From Peltaster fructicola (lineage: Eukaryota; Ascomycota; Dothideomycetes), in assembly GCA_001592805.2 (NCBI GenBank), contig CP051142.1, forward strand, positions 1,798,001 to 1,862,000: DNA of 64,000 nt. Reading direction: 5' to 3'. Both the position numbers and the translations under genes were made by a program. The notes beneath the pieces are model-generated. The model had not been told where the DNA came from and searched no databases. It saw nothing but the letters and a program-made list of their open reading frames with translations. Of this stretch, positions 45,101 through 55,815 are shown piece by piece. Position 1 is the first letter of the stretch, and the number at the start of each line of letters is the position of its first letter.

Positions 45101-46400
45101 GCTCTTGAGTACGACGAAGAGGATGTCGCGGCGGAGGTGGCCCGCGAAGGTCCTGGCGCTATCATCAGGAAGCTGATCACGGATGGTGCGCAGGAACGCG
45201 TCAACGATCTCGTCCTGGAACAGTATGCAGCACAGCTGGAAAACAAGTTTGGTCAAAGAAAGCGTGCCACACTGGAGACGATTCGCATGGAGCTTATGAA
45301 CCCATACGAAGAACTTCGACGCAACTTCGTCCACTTGGGTACCGCTGAAACCTTCACAATGCTTACAGGAGAGACCTTAGACTCCCTGCAGGAGGGCATG
45401 ATCGTGCCAGTCAGTATCAAGCGTACCTTCAGCGACCATATTGAAGTGAAGCTTGATTGTGGTATTGAAGGTAGCATTTCGGCCACGGAGTTCCCCGAGG
45501 ATATGGTTACTGCTGGTCTTGAGCCTCGACAGTTCTTCTCTCCTCACCAGACAGTACGAGCGAAGCTCATGCACCTCGACGCCAAAAGCTTACTGCGCAG
45601 CTCTCTGCGCGATAGCCATCTGCGAGAACCCTTCAAGAAAAAGATGGACCATGAGATTGACGAATGGGATGAGGATCAAGAAGCCAAAGACAAGCGAGAT
45701 GCAAAGAAAGCAAGTCAAGCCAAGAATGACAGAGCACAACGTGTCATAAAGCATCCACTCTTCAGAAACTTCAGCTCTGCTCAGGCCGAGGCATTCCTAG
45801 CAACTCAAGGACCAGGTGACTGTGTCATACGACCATCGTCCAAGGGTCTTGATCATCTGGCCGTGACATGGAAGGTTCACGACAATCTATACCAGCACCT
45901 AGATGTTCTGGAGCTTGATAAGGAGAACGAGTTTAGCGTTGGGCGGGCACTGCGTGTGGGCAAGTCCACATACAGTGACTTGGACGAGCTGATCGTGCTT
46001 CATGTCCAAGCAATGGCTCGCAAGGTCGACGAGATGATGAGAGATGAGCGTTACCAGAGCGGTACAAAGGAGCAGACTGGTAAGATATCTCATAGATTTG
46101 AAGCATTGAATCAAGCTAACACTTTCAGGCCAATGGCTCACAACATACACCGAAGCCAATCCCAAGCGGTCTATGTATGCTTTCTGCCTCAATCCGAAGT
46201 ATGCTGGATACTTCTACTTGTGCTTCAAGAACGGTCAAATGGCTCCGTTAGCCAACTGGCCAGTCAAGATCATACCAAATGCTTTCGAACTGCAGGGCAA
46301 CAAATATCCTGACATGCAAGCGTTGAAGAACGGCTTCAAGACCTTGATGATGAATCATGGTCCTGCAGGCATCAAGGGCGCCATCAATGGGCGTAGATAG
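42104..46400 (+). CDS. SPT6: Transcription elongation factor / histone chaperone Spt6
   Basis: Exons are 42104-46079 and 46129-46400 (49-nt intron GTAAGA...TTCAG), giving 1,415 aa. The N-terminal ~190 residues are highly acidic with Lys/Arg clusters, the nucleosome and Spn1/Iws1-binding region. Then come the helix-turn-helix and YqgF-like domains, helix-hairpin-helix ([14 protein letters not shown]), death-like region, S1 domain (about residues 1100-1170: [20 protein letters not shown]) and tandem SH2 domains that bind the phosphorylated RNA polymerase II linker, including FVIRPSS-type [11 protein letters not shown]. The final exon supplies the end of the second SH2 ([15 protein letters not shown]). 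Spt6 reassembles nucleosomes behind polymerase II. Length fits fungal Spt6 (about 1,400 aa). Confidence 0.95.
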
Positions 46401-46505
46401 GACAGACTAGTGTGGTCAAAGGCGTTGGGCAGCGAACCTGGCGAAAAAGCATGCTTGTAACATAAAACTTGTTATGCATTGTCCCTGAAGGAATGTAAGA
46501 TTAAT

Positions 46506-47552
46506 TCACACACTGCTGTCGTGCCTCAACCTCAGCAGAGTCTCTGCATTGCGTCTGTACACGTCTTCGATCTCGTCACTCGTGAACATGTTCTCCATAC
46601 CTGTAGTCATCAAAGGCATCAGCCGGTCGACCGCCTCAGCCTTCGTGTAGGGATAATCACTTCCGTACATCAGACGGCTATGCTCGACACCCGATCCCTT
46701 GAGCAGTCCGACGATTTGACCTGGGAAAGGCATGCCTGCGAGGTCGAAGTAGAACTGTCTGTTGAACGCAGCACGTACCTCATCCTCCGATATGCTATCC
46801 CAGGATGTAGGAACAAGTTGGCTATAGATTGTCCATCTCGACAACACAGGCGGAGTGGCTCCTGCAAGATGTGGCAATATGAATTTGATGTCAGGGCAAC
46901 GCTTGACTGTACCACTGAGGAATAGATTGCTCACAGCTCGAGTCGTGTCGAACAAGAACTCAAGCATAGGATTCGGCACTCTGCCTGCAAAGGGCGTGGC
47001 TTTGGTAGGCTTGTCGATCGAGGCGTTGGTGAGCTCGGCAAGTTCTGGATCACACCTGATACAGGGCGTTGTTGGGTGAATGAACAGAATGGCCTTTCTC
47101 CGATTCAGCTCGTCAAAGACTTGGTCGAAGATGCTGTCTCCCAGATAGTGACCATAGCCGTTGGTAAGCATGACAAAGCCATCACACCCTTCCACTGTAG
47201 CATGTTCGATCTCCTTCAGACACAAGTCGACATCAGGTATTGGCAAGCTCGCCCAGTAGCCGAAATGGTCTGGCCTTCGCTTCTTGAGATCTGCTGCGTA
47301 CGCATTGCATTCTCGAGTTACCTTCGCAGCCAGTTGAGCGTTGTCAGCGACCAGATGAGTGCCTGGAGTCGAGATAGAGACGATTGACTTCTGGATGTTA
47401 TGCTTGCTCATGAGCTCGAGATGTGCTTCTTCGGACCACTCGGGAAGGTAAGGCATCCCATCTGGATTCTTATGGCCATTGTCAATACAAGCCTGTCGGT
47501 AGGCAGGAGGTAAGAAATGGACATGAACGTCGATCTTAGGCGTGGATGTCAT
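46506..47552 (-). CDS. ACMSD-like amidohydrolase / decarboxylase
   Basis: Single exon, 348 aa. The TIM-barrel amidohydrolase-2 fold is shown by the N-terminal metal-binding KIDVHVHFLPP, IHPTTP in strand 4, LPHLAGATPP with the next metal His, and SDYPY with the catalytic Asp in YGSDYPYTKAEA. This set fits zinc-dependent decarboxylases of the ACMSD/gamma-resorcylate/6-methylsalicylate decarboxylase group, which remove CO2 from aromatic or muconate acids. The substrate is unknown. No 6-MSA synthase is nearby, and the PKS at the right edge is a melanin type, so a PatG-like role in patulin is not supported. The gene is convergent with SPT6 (about 105 nt between stops). Confidence 0.85.
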   Translation of the reverse strand: MTSTPKIDVHVHFLPPAYRQACIDNGHKNPDGMPYLPEWSEEAHLELMSKHNIQKSIVSISTPGTHLVADNAQLAAKVTRECNAYAADLKKRRPDHFGYWASLPIPDVDLCLKEIEHATVEGCDGFVMLTNGYGHYLGDSIFDQVFDELNRRKAILFIHPTTPCIRCDPELAELTNASIDKPTKATPFAGRVPNPMLEFLFDTTRAVSNLFLSGTVKRCPDIKFILPHLAGATPPVLSRWTIYSQLVPTSWDSISEDEVRAAFNRQFYFDLAGMPFPGQIVGLLKGSGVEHSRLMYGSDYPYTKAEAVDRLMPLMTTGMENMFTSDEIEDVYRRNAETLLRLRHDSSV

Positions 47553-48163
47553 GTTGTTGCAGGTGTTTCACCGCGTTTGCGAGAAGTCTTGAAGAGAGCG
47601 TCGACAACATGCAGACCGGGTACATGGGAGGCTTATTATAACAGTACCGCGACGCACGCTCGGAGTCGGGTCCATGATGTCCGGCACGACGAAGATATGC
47701 CATACTCAGCATCGCCACCTATAGCCATTGATATAGCATGCACTAGGGACAACGCGTAGATGCAAGAGATGTCAGTAGGATATCGCAACGACCTCGTGCA
47801 CGCAAACACGTGTGAGAATCTAGCCACTCTATCAGGCTTGAGGATACGATTGATAGCTCTCCTGCTAAGCGCGTCTCAAAGCGGACTAGTCTATAACACG
47901 AGTTGGCACCTGGACCAGGGACGTGCAGATTTCCCATAATAATAACTCTGACCTCATAAGGGACACAACCTGCAATAACGGCCTCATAACCCATTCTACC
48001 ATCGCAGCAGTCATCTACAACCCATTCATGACAGTCTACCGACCGCTGGAACTGTAGCTGGCGCATCAATGCTGGCAGCATTGTCGCCTGGCGCAGAGAG
48101 CGCGACTCCTCCACGTTACTCCCAGACGACCAGGTTCATGTCGTAAGGCACAACACAGGCTCA
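47553..48163. other. Divergent promoter region between amidohydrolase and PI4P 5-kinase genes
   Basis: The 611 nt contain no recognised gene or RNA. Confidence 0.5.
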
Positions 48164-50011
48164 ATGCCACCGCTCTCTGATCTAGCTGCCTCGTCAGGCG
48201 AGCCTGTACGCGGAGACACCTCGACGAACTCCAGTCTCGTGGCGGACTCTGTCACCTCCTCTTACGTCAAATCCATTCCTCAATCAACAGCAGGCGACAA
48301 ACAAACAACTCCTTCCTCAACATTACGAGCTCCATCTCATACCTCCGGGCGAGACATGAACTCGAGAAGTGCTCGAAGTCCTTCATGGTCTGCCGTCAGC
48401 ATACCTAAACGTCCTCAGCGCCTTGTGCACCGGCATACCCTGGACACTGGCAATACTAACTCATATGTTGTCAGCGAGACAGCAGACATCTATAGCCTTT
48501 CAGAGTCAGATGCCGGTTATCTGACCAACATCATGGCGCAGGGTAATGTCAGGATCTCGCCCGTCTCTCCTACGAAGCCGCGCGGCTCACTGCACCTCAC
48601 TCGCTCGCGCACGACACGAAACCTGACCATGGACGGCACTGGTGCCACATCTCAAGAGATCCAGCCCGACGAAGACGCCTCACGCTGGACCGAACACATA
48701 AAAGCTAAGCGAGCATCCAAGAAAAACCAACTTGCTACTGAAGATGAAAACGTCGCCATTGGCACCAGGGTCGATGAGAACCACCGCAACTGGGTCATGG
48801 CTTTTGTCATGTTGAGCGGCATCAGGCACAGCGTCAGCCGTGTGTCGGCAAAGGTTGATCGAGACCTGACTTCTGCAGACTTCGACGCCAAGCACAAGAA
48901 CGCCTTCAACATCGCTGGTTACGAACTCACGCCGTCAAGCAAGTATGACTTCAAATTCAAGGACTATGCTCCTTGGGTTTTCAGACATATCCGTGCTGCG
49001 TTCCGCATTGATCCAGCAGATTACCTCGTCAGTCTCACCGCGAAATACATCCTTTCTGAGCTCGGCTCTCCAGGAAAGAGCGGCTCTTTCTTCTACTATT
49101 CCCGCGACTACAAATACATTATCAAAACCATTCACCACAGCGAGGCAAAAGTCCTGCTTAAGATCCTTCCAGACTACTACAAGCATGTCATCGACAACCC
49201 AAACACCCTTCTTTCTCAGTTCTACGGCTTGCACAGAGTCAAGCTGCCATATGGTCGCAAAGTCCACTTTGTTGTAATGAATAACCTCTTCCCGCTCCAT
49301 CGGGAGATCCACGAACGCTACGACCTCAAAGGCAGCACAGTCGGCAGAGAGACGCTTAAGGAGGGTATCGACGTCACTTACAAAGACGTCAATTGGACGC
49401 ACCGTGAGAAGCGGCTTCAGTTTGGCAACCTGAAAAGGACAGCATTCCTGACACAGCTCGACAAGGATGTGAACTTGCTCCAGCGGCTCAACCTTATGGA
49501 TTACTCTCTGCTGGTCGGCGTCCATGATGCCTCTCGTGGCAACGATCAGAGGTTGCTGAACAAGACCTTGAAGGTCTTCCATCCTGGTGGAGAAGAAGGA
49601 GAAGCTGCCAACAACGGTTCAACCACAAGAGACTCGAAGAGTGAGGACTCTGATGTCCGCAGCCGCAACTTGCGTAATTTGGTCAACCGCGAGAGGCCTG
49701 TACCAATCGGAGACATCAACGAGATTCCGGTAGACGATAGCCGCAGAGGCTTCTACTTCTACAGAGACGACGGCGGCTTTCGCTCGACCGACGAGCACAA
49801 TCAACTCGACCAAGAGATCTACTACCTGGGCATCATAGACTGCTTGACGCCATGGTCAACCCTGAAGAAGGTGGAGAATATGTGGAAAGGATTGAGAGCA
49901 AACGTGATGGAGATATCTCCTATCAGGCCGGTATGGTACGGCGAGCGCTTCTCCAAGTTCATACACCAACAAACCACGGTGGACTGGACTGTGCGCAAGA
50001 AGCAGCAATAA
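48164..50011 (+). CDS. MSS4: Phosphatidylinositol-4-phosphate 5-kinase (Mss4/Its3)
   Basis: Single exon, 615 aa. Residues 1-200 are Ser/Thr-rich and disordered. The PIPK domain starts with HRNWVMAFVMLSGIRHSV. It has the glycine-loop equivalent SGSFFYYSRDYKYIIKTI with its ATP-binding Lys, the type I marker RYDLKGSTVGR, MDYSLL in LNLMDYSLLVGVHD, and the activation-loop segment YYLGIIDCLTPWSTLKK with the KK that gives PI4P preference. It makes plasma-membrane PI(4,5)P2 for actin, exocyst and endocytic functions. Length is shorter than yeast Mss4 (779 aa) mainly in the N-terminus. Residues 465-520 form an acidic insert inside the kinase domain. Confidence 0.93.
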   Translation: MPPLSDLAASSGEPVRGDTSTNSSLVADSVTSSYVKSIPQSTAGDKQTTPSSTLRAPSHTSGRDMNSRSARSPSWSAVSIPKRPQRLVHRHTLDTGNTNSYVVSETADIYSLSESDAGYLTNIMAQGNVRISPVSPTKPRGSLHLTRSRTTRNLTMDGTGATSQEIQPDEDASRWTEHIKAKRASKKNQLATEDENVAIGTRVDENHRNWVMAFVMLSGIRHSVSRVSAKVDRDLTSADFDAKHKNAFNIAGYELTPSSKYDFKFKDYAPWVFRHIRAAFRIDPADYLVSLTAKYILSELGSPGKSGSFFYYSRDYKYIIKTIHHSEAKVLLKILPDYYKHVIDNPNTLLSQFYGLHRVKLPYGRKVHFVVMNNLFPLHREIHERYDLKGSTVGRETLKEGIDVTYKDVNWTHREKRLQFGNLKRTAFLTQLDKDVNLLQRLNLMDYSLLVGVHDASRGNDQRLLNKTLKVFHPGGEEGEAANNGSTTRDSKSEDSDVRSRNLRNLVNRERPVPIGDINEIPVDDSRRGFYFYRDDGGFRSTDEHNQLDQEIYYLGIIDCLTPWSTLKKVENMWKGLRANVMEISPIRPVWYGERFSKFIHQQTTVDWTVRKKQQ

Positions 50012-50559
50012 CCGCATTTTCCTCGCACGGGAGCACAGCATAGACGACTTGCATTCACAGCCATGTCTAACCAAAATCAGCATCATTACGGGTATGTCAG
50101 AGGAAATTGCGCCTGCAATTGAGCATGGAGTTTCGGGATCCTTCTGTCTGTGGTCATTACCATGACCTGTACTGGGTTTTATTATAATAACGTTAGCTCT
50201 TCAGCACTTGCTGAACGAAACATAGATGGGGCGCGCCAAGATGACGCTTCAGCAGATGATTGTGCTTGAGAGTGCACTGGAAGGACCTAAAACTCATCGT
50301 CGTTCACGAGAACATCTCCTTATTTGTATTGAACTCATTGGCAGCCATACTTGCACTCTCAGTGTCGTGATGGCTACTGTCGTGCACACAATCCTAGCGA
50401 CGATTCTGCGTGAGACCATATCTGGTAGTGTATTCACTCTTGATGGTGACTCATCTACATACCGCAACCTACCAAAGCATGTCCGCCAGTCTCGGGCTAT
50501 GGACTGCCATATCAACTCCTCGCTCAACCAGATCTCTCACGAAAAGTCGTCGTCCACTC
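50012..50559. other. Convergent intergenic region, 3' flanks of MSS4 and phosphoglycerate mutase
   Basis: The 548 nt hold no supported gene. A plus-strand frame at 50226-50624 overlaps the phosphoglycerate mutase 3' end and looks random. Confidence 0.5.
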
Positions 50560-52174
50560 TTACGACTTCACTAACAAAGAGTGCCCACCCATCTCCTCGG
50601 GCTGATCGACGCCCATGGCCTTGAGTAGCGTCGGTGCAACATCTCCGAGCACACCATCCTGCTTCTTGAGAGACCAGCCTTTGGGCGCATTGGCCATAAC
50701 GAACGGCACCTTGTTGGTCGTGTGTGATGTCTTTGGGTTCTTCTCCTCGTTCAGCATTTCCTCGGCGTTTCTGTAGAAGTACGGTTAGTGATAGCTCACA
50801 AATATATCCAGTGTGGACTCACCCGTGATCTGAAGTCACGAAGAGAATATAGCCCGCCTCCTTGCACGCCTCGTACACGATGCCGATAGCCTTGTCGGTT
50901 TCCGTCACAGCCTCAACGGCAGCTTTGTAGACGCCAGTGTGGCCAACCATATCAGGTGGTGCAAAGTTGTTCATCACGAACTCATACTTGCCCTCCTTGA
51001 TGCGCTCGCTCATCTTCTCTGCAACCTCGACGGCAGACATGGTTGGCTGCTTGTCGTATGTGGCAACCTTTGGTGATGAGATCATGTCTCTGTCTTCGCC
51101 CTCGAACTGGATTTCACGGCCACCATTGAAGAAGAAGGTGACATGTGCGTACTTCTCAGTCTCAGCGATGTGTGATTGCTTCAGTCCCTTCTTGCTCAGC
51201 CAGTCTGCGAGCACGTTGTCCATGACCTGTGGTGCAAATGCGATTGGGAAGTTGTAATCAGTCTTGTAGCGAGTCATGGTGGTAATGGCGATGTTCTTTG
51301 GGTAAGCAAAGTCAGGTTTCGGGCTTCGATCTTGGTCGCCAAGCAGTTGAGTGATCTCCCGGACACGATCTGATCGATAGTTGAAGAAGAAGAGGGTATC
51401 GTCGTCCTTGACACGAGCCTCCTCACCGTTGACGATGATAGGTTTTAGGAACTCATCTGTCTCGTCCTTCTCGTACCTCTCTTGTATGGTCTTGACTGGA
51501 TCGTCTGACTTCTCGCCCTCCCCAAGTACGATACCCTTCATGCCCACCTCAACACGGTCCCATCTCTTGTCACGATCCATCACGTAGTATCGACCAACCA
51601 CTGTAGCAATCTTGCCAAGACCGAGCTCTTTTGTGTACTTGAGCAAGTCCTCCATGTGGCCCTTACCACTCTTCGGATCTGTATCACGTCCGTCTCCGAA
51701 GAAGTGGATGTAGACCTCTGGAACCTCCATCTCCTTGGCCACCTTCAGCAGGGCTTCGAGGTGCTTGATGTGACTGTGGACACCACCATCGCTAACGAGT
51801 CCAAGGAGGTGTAATCGACCATTACCGTCCTTTGCTCGCTTGAAGGACTTGACGATATTGTCAACCTTGTTGAGCTCTCCTTTCTTGATCGTCTGATCGA
51901 TTCTGACCACGTCCTGCCATACGACACGACCTGCGCCGATGTTCAAGTGTCCGACTTCTGAGTTGCCCATCAGACCCTCGGGAAGACCAACTGCGAGAGA
52001 GGAAGCTTCAAGCTCGGTGAATCCTTGTGCTGTCTTGGAGCCATCTTTGGCGAACTCGTCCATGTATGGTGTCTTTGCGTTGAGAATTGCGTTGCCTTCT
52101 GGAGGACTGCTCTCAGAGGGTATGCCCCAGCCATCTATACAGATGAGAGCGACCTTGTGGTCGACCTTGACCAT
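50560..52174 (-). CDS. 2,3-bisphosphoglycerate-independent phosphoglycerate mutase (iPGM)
   Basis: Exons are 50823-52174 and 50560-50770 (52-nt intron with CTAAC), giving 520 aa. The N-terminal motif ALICIDGWG carries the first metal Asp. GLMGNSEVGHLNIGAG holds the phosphoryl-accepting Ser. The substrate-binding HIKHLEALLKVAKE region and FFGDGRDTDPKSG follow; FNYRSDRVREITQLL is the Arg-rich substrate pocket. NFAPPDMVGHTGVYKAAVEA and FVTSDHGNAEEM, joined by the splice, supply the remaining metal ligands. It interconverts 3- and 2-phosphoglycerate in glycolysis using manganese. Filamentous ascomycetes use this cofactor-independent type, unlike yeast Gpm1, which is evolutionarily unrelated. The gene is divergent from MED9. 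Confidence 0.95.
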
Positions 52175-52481
52175 TTTTGCGTTTGCTTGGGCTGGTCGTT
52201 GCTAGTAAATTATTGGTTCTAGTAGTCTGAAGCAAATGAGTGATGCTCGTCTCTTTCGATTCTTTCCAGAGCTAGATCTGGACGACGAAACACAGCAGTA
52301 GAAGCAGTAGAACGAGAAGTGTTATCGTTGAGGAAAAAGCCGCGACTGTCCCCTCCGAGGGGCATTGAGAGCTGCGTCACATTGCAGGCTTTATCTTATC
52401 AGATCAGATCATCTACCATTGCCTCCACTGCCCATCGATGCTTATTGCATGCTACCGAATATCAGTCTTACGGCCACAACC
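52175..52481. other. Divergent promoter region between iPGM and MED9
   Basis: The 307 nt contain one TTATCAGAT (52396-52404, reverse complement of ATCTGATAA). No gene is seen. Confidence 0.45.
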
Positions 52482-52886
52482 ATGCAGACACCGACAACCA
52501 GCACAGCGAACCGCACAACCTCACAGCCGAATCTCCCTCGCGCAGATGCATTCGACGTGCTGCCAGCACTGCACGAGATGCTCTCACGTATAGATCATCA
52601 AGCAGCAGCCGACGTTGCACACGCGAACATCACAGGCTCACCTGCGATAGATGTGGAAGACTCGAATTATGCAGATCTGACACCTCTTGAGCCACGCGAC
52701 TTGCCGAACGAGATATTGAGCATCAAGACAAGGATTAGGCGCACACTCAGAGAGCTGGAGAAGCTGCCAGACATGGATCGCACCATGGAACAGCAGGAGC
52801 AAGAGATTGAGGATATGAACGAGCGCATACAGAAACAACGCAACCTGATTGCTAAGCTAGCACAAGCGGCTAGAGGTAGTGGATGA
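52482..52886 (+). CDS. MED9: Mediator complex subunit 9
   Basis: Single exon, 134 aa from the ATG at 52482; an in-frame ATG at 52449 adds 11 residues. The conserved N-terminal block FDVLPALHEMLSRID is followed by a variable loop, LTPLEPRDLPNEILSIKTRI, and the coiled-coil ELEKLPDMDRTMEQQEQEIE that marks fungal Med9. Med9 (yeast Cse2) is a middle-module subunit of Mediator in the nucleus, bridging activators to RNA polymerase II. Length matches the family (about 130-150 aa). The match rests on the PDMDR-type motif and the domain order. Upstream ATG choice is uncertain because the leader is short and unstructured. Confidence 0.82.
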   Translation: MQTPTTSTANRTTSQPNLPRADAFDVLPALHEMLSRIDHQAAADVAHANITGSPAIDVEDSNYADLTPLEPRDLPNEILSIKTRIRRTLRELEKLPDMDRTMEQQEQEIEDMNERIQKQRNLIAKLAQAARGSG

Positions 52887-53139
52887 TTGCTGTCAAGAAG
52901 GAGGAGCTGTACTTGAGACTGTCCTGAAGCATGGCAGGAGTATAAGTCGCCAGGCTGTTCGTCAAATGGACCGAACGACACCCGGCATGCTAAGCTCAGA
53001 TTCACGCTATGCGACTGGGGGCGTATCACTATTGTGTTCCACAAGGTTACAGCCTGCAATCGACGACATGTCCTGAACGGCAGACAGTAGACATGCAATG
53101 CAACAAGCATTAAGCTTCGGTGTCTCATATACAGTCCGG
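52887..53139. other. Convergent intergenic region, MED9 and HET-gene 3' flanks
   Basis: The 253 nt contain no recognised feature. Confidence 0.45.
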
Positions 53140-55815
53140 CTATTCAACACACCATTGCTTCTCTGCAACCCACTTCTCGATACTGGCTCGAGCCGCAACC
53201 AACTCTAAGCCGATCAGAGTGCTCAGGAACTGCTCTGCATGAGCACCGGTCTGGCTCAGCCGGTCCATGGCCTCAACCACAGCTGTGGTCTGATTGACCC
53301 TCTCGGCATACGACCGCATCTGTATTACGATTCTACACAGGTGCGGCTCCACAGCTGCGACCACGCGAGGGATATAAAATGACTTCAGCGAGTCTTGGAG
53401 TCGAGTGGGTAAGAAGTCCACCCAGAAGTCTAGCACCGACTTGCAGGCAAACAGGATCTGATAGATCCTGAATGAACGACCTCGTCGTATCGTTTCGGCG
53501 TGCTTCACTGCAGTCTCAGCCACGAGTGTGTTCGCTGGATGGAACTCTAGGATAGCAACGAGCAGCTGTGAACTGACAATAGGCGGTCCCGAAGCCTGAG
53601 GTGAGATCTTGCTGAGCAGACCGAAACGAGAGGTGTGACTATCGGTCCAGTCAGTACCATCAAGGAGGATGTGCCATTTGGACGCTCTATTGGCATTTAT
53701 GACATCCCACGGGCCTTGTCCGCTGCTCGTTTGGTCTGGATGGGCAGGCGTGACTCGAAACCAGCGTCCATCTGGAGACCGCAGATGCAGCAAACCTGTG
53801 TATGCCGCTAGTCTCTGCCACGTTGGAGTGTCCATGGCGAAAGGAACGTGGCAGGCGCGGATCTCGACGCAAGGAAACGACACGAGGAGTCCTTTGTCAC
53901 TTAGCTGCGCTGGTCTGGCACGTCTGGGTACGAATAGTATGCGCCGTGCTGCCTCGTTAGTGTTGGTCAAGGTCGAAGGTGCCCACGTAAAGCCTTTGAT
54001 ATCGAGGCGCGGCAGCACGTTGAAAATGATATTGTCTGGTAGCATGCGATCGCTCTCAGATAGTGCTCTCCAGAATGTTGCCATCCTTAGAGGCATGCCC
54101 TCAGCCAATGCTACCTTTCCAGTATTGATTCCTAAAAGCGTCGCCGCGCAGATCGGTTGATCACTCACAACAGTACATCGTCTGTAGTGCATAGTGTTTG
54201 GCAAGGTCTCAAGGTCTAGACCACCGGTATCCTGGCGGCCTCGGAAGCTTCTCAATTCCATCCATTTGAGCACTACTGGCGAGAGCAATCTTCTGCTCAT
54301 TGGCACGAGGAACCCAGTCTTCGCTTCCGCTGCAAGGTCGCGATAATCGACAACTTGGTCTGCGAATTGGATCAGCAGCTTATCTGCAAGTGCCGCTTCT
54401 TGATAGGTCCATAATCGGTGCATCCACCTGCTTGTATGGACACGGATGATAGACTCGTATGCGTCCATGCTTGACCGTGATAGCTTGCAAAGCGCGCTGT
54501 CTAGAACCAGTACGTAGTTCGCCTGGGTATACACTTCCCGCATGCGGTCCATTGCGAGCTTGTACAGCATCCTCGATTGCACGACCTCGGGTCGAGCATC
54601 GAACTCCTCTTTATTGTCCTCAGGACCAGCGCGCATTGCAGCAGGGACGAGCAAGGTGTCGATCCAAATGTGTAAGGTTCGTGTCTCGTACACTTCTGTG
54701 CCGTCGTACCATCTGTACGTCTGACCTTTCATGCCCTCCAATAGTCGTCGTAGTCGCAAGAGCTGGCACCGATGTATAGAAAGAGATGTCGGATTGCCCA
54801 GCCCATCCGCCCAGACATGTGACAGCGCAACATAGGTGATGCCCTCAGTGTGCTTCACAGTCGTCAGCGCAACGCTGGATATGTCGTCTCCAGTGATCTC
54901 GAGAACTGGTAGATAGCCGCTGTTGAGAGCATCCGCTACGTCGTGGTGCTCTGGACCAAGCAACTCGCAATCACAGTCTACTGTGACATGTTTGGGTCTG
55001 TATAGACCTCTATGGACTGTCTCAACCTTACAATCGTCTCGAGTGCAAGCTGTGTGATCAGTATCAGGAGAGACTCCTGCTAGAGCCTTCAGATACCAGT
55101 AATGCGCTGTTGAATATTCTGACCAGCCTTCTTCCACAATATCTCGCTCACACCAGCCGTTCTGCTTCATGTGGGCAATGGTATCTTCGTCAACTTCGGT
55201 AGCAAAGCCATGGAAGGTGTTCCACTGAGCACTAGGATCCTCGCCGAGATGAATCTCTCCAAATGCAGAGATTGTGCCGCACAGGTCTCCTATGGAGCAC
55301 TTGATGCTTTGATTGAAGCCTGTATGCTTGTTTGGATGTGATGGACCTACTGAACTGAGGCTGCTCAACGTATCGTGCGCGATCTGCAGAAAAGCCATCA
55401 ATCTAGATCTCACGACAGTTTTATCCACGCTCTCTCTCTGTATCTCCTCGGACCAGGACTGCAACCTGGCAGCTAAGTTCCTGGAGTGTACATAGACTGG
55501 CGTGCCGTCTTCGTCGCGATCAATGAAGTCTTCAGCATTGTAGAGATCGAAATCTTGCTGGCAAAGCACAGCATGCAGTAGACCGAACCAGAACCATCGC
55601 TGGAAGAAGTCCTCAAGCAGCCTGTCATCACTGGGAGCTGTGTGTTCTGCCATCGCAAAGGCTAGACGCCATTCCGACGTGAAGAGGTGATTCCATTGCT
55701 GTCCGCCTCTTGATGGGTACGTGAGGAAGTCTCCTCTGTCGTATGGTGTGCTGCACACGTAAGGCACTTTAGGAGGGCGGCACGTCGGGTCGCGAGGCAG
55801 TAAGAAGTGATCCAT
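53140..55815 (-). CDS. HET-domain (heterokaryon incompatibility-like) protein
   Basis: Single exon, 891 aa from the first in-frame ATG (55815); the frame is open further upstream without an ATG. Residues 1-290 are a non-HET N-terminal region (starting MDHFLLPRDPTCRPPKVPY) with a CTRDDCKVETV segment, a Cys-containing bridge often seen before HET cores. The HET core (about 320-500) has YVALSHVWADGLGNP, LHIWIDTLLVP, MREVYTQANYVLVLD and HRLWTYQEA. The C-terminal ~390 residues have no recognised repeat such as WD40, ANK or NACHT. HET proteins mediate allorecognition cell death in fungi or act in poorly known ways. Many HET-domain genes have no shown incompatibility role, so only the domain is asserted. 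A single intact copy with no transposon beside it is seen here. Confidence 0.82.
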   Translation of the reverse strand: MDHFLLPRDPTCRPPKVPYVCSTPYDRGDFLTYPSRGGQQWNHLFTSEWRLAFAMAEHTAPSDDRLLEDFFQRWFWFGLLHAVLCQQDFDLYNAEDFIDRDEDGTPVYVHSRNLAARLQSWSEEIQRESVDKTVVRSRLMAFLQIAHDTLSSLSSVGPSHPNKHTGFNQSIKCSIGDLCGTISAFGEIHLGEDPSAQWNTFHGFATEVDEDTIAHMKQNGWCERDIVEEGWSEYSTAHYWYLKALAGVSPDTDHTACTRDDCKVETVHRGLYRPKHVTVDCDCELLGPEHHDVADALNSGYLPVLEITGDDISSVALTTVKHTEGITYVALSHVWADGLGNPTSLSIHRCQLLRLRRLLEGMKGQTYRWYDGTEVYETRTLHIWIDTLLVPAAMRAGPEDNKEEFDARPEVVQSRMLYKLAMDRMREVYTQANYVLVLDSALCKLSRSSMDAYESIIRVHTSRWMHRLWTYQEAALADKLLIQFADQVVDYRDLAAEAKTGFLVPMSRRLLSPVVLKWMELRSFRGRQDTGGLDLETLPNTMHYRRCTVVSDQPICAATLLGINTGKVALAEGMPLRMATFWRALSESDRMLPDNIIFNVLPRLDIKGFTWAPSTLTNTNEAARRILFVPRRARPAQLSDKGLLVSFPCVEIRACHVPFAMDTPTWQRLAAYTGLLHLRSPDGRWFRVTPAHPDQTSSGQGPWDVINANRASKWHILLDGTDWTDSHTSRFGLLSKISPQASGPPIVSSQLLVAILEFHPANTLVAETAVKHAETIRRGRSFRIYQILFACKSVLDFWVDFLPTRLQDSLKSFYIPRVVAAVEPHLCRIVIQMRSYAERVNQTTAVVEAMDRLSQTGAHAEQFLSTLIGLELVAARASIEKWVAEKQWCVE

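Noticed and set aside
46506-47552. PatG-like decarboxylase as part of a patulin-type cluster with the PKS
   Set aside because: The PKS is a melanin-type non-reducing enzyme more than 10 kb away with housekeeping genes between, and no other patulin genes are present.
52396-52404. A third exact ATCTGATAA (reverse orientation)
   Set aside because: It lies between phosphoglycerate mutase and MED9, neither an expected iron target, and about one chance match is expected in the window.
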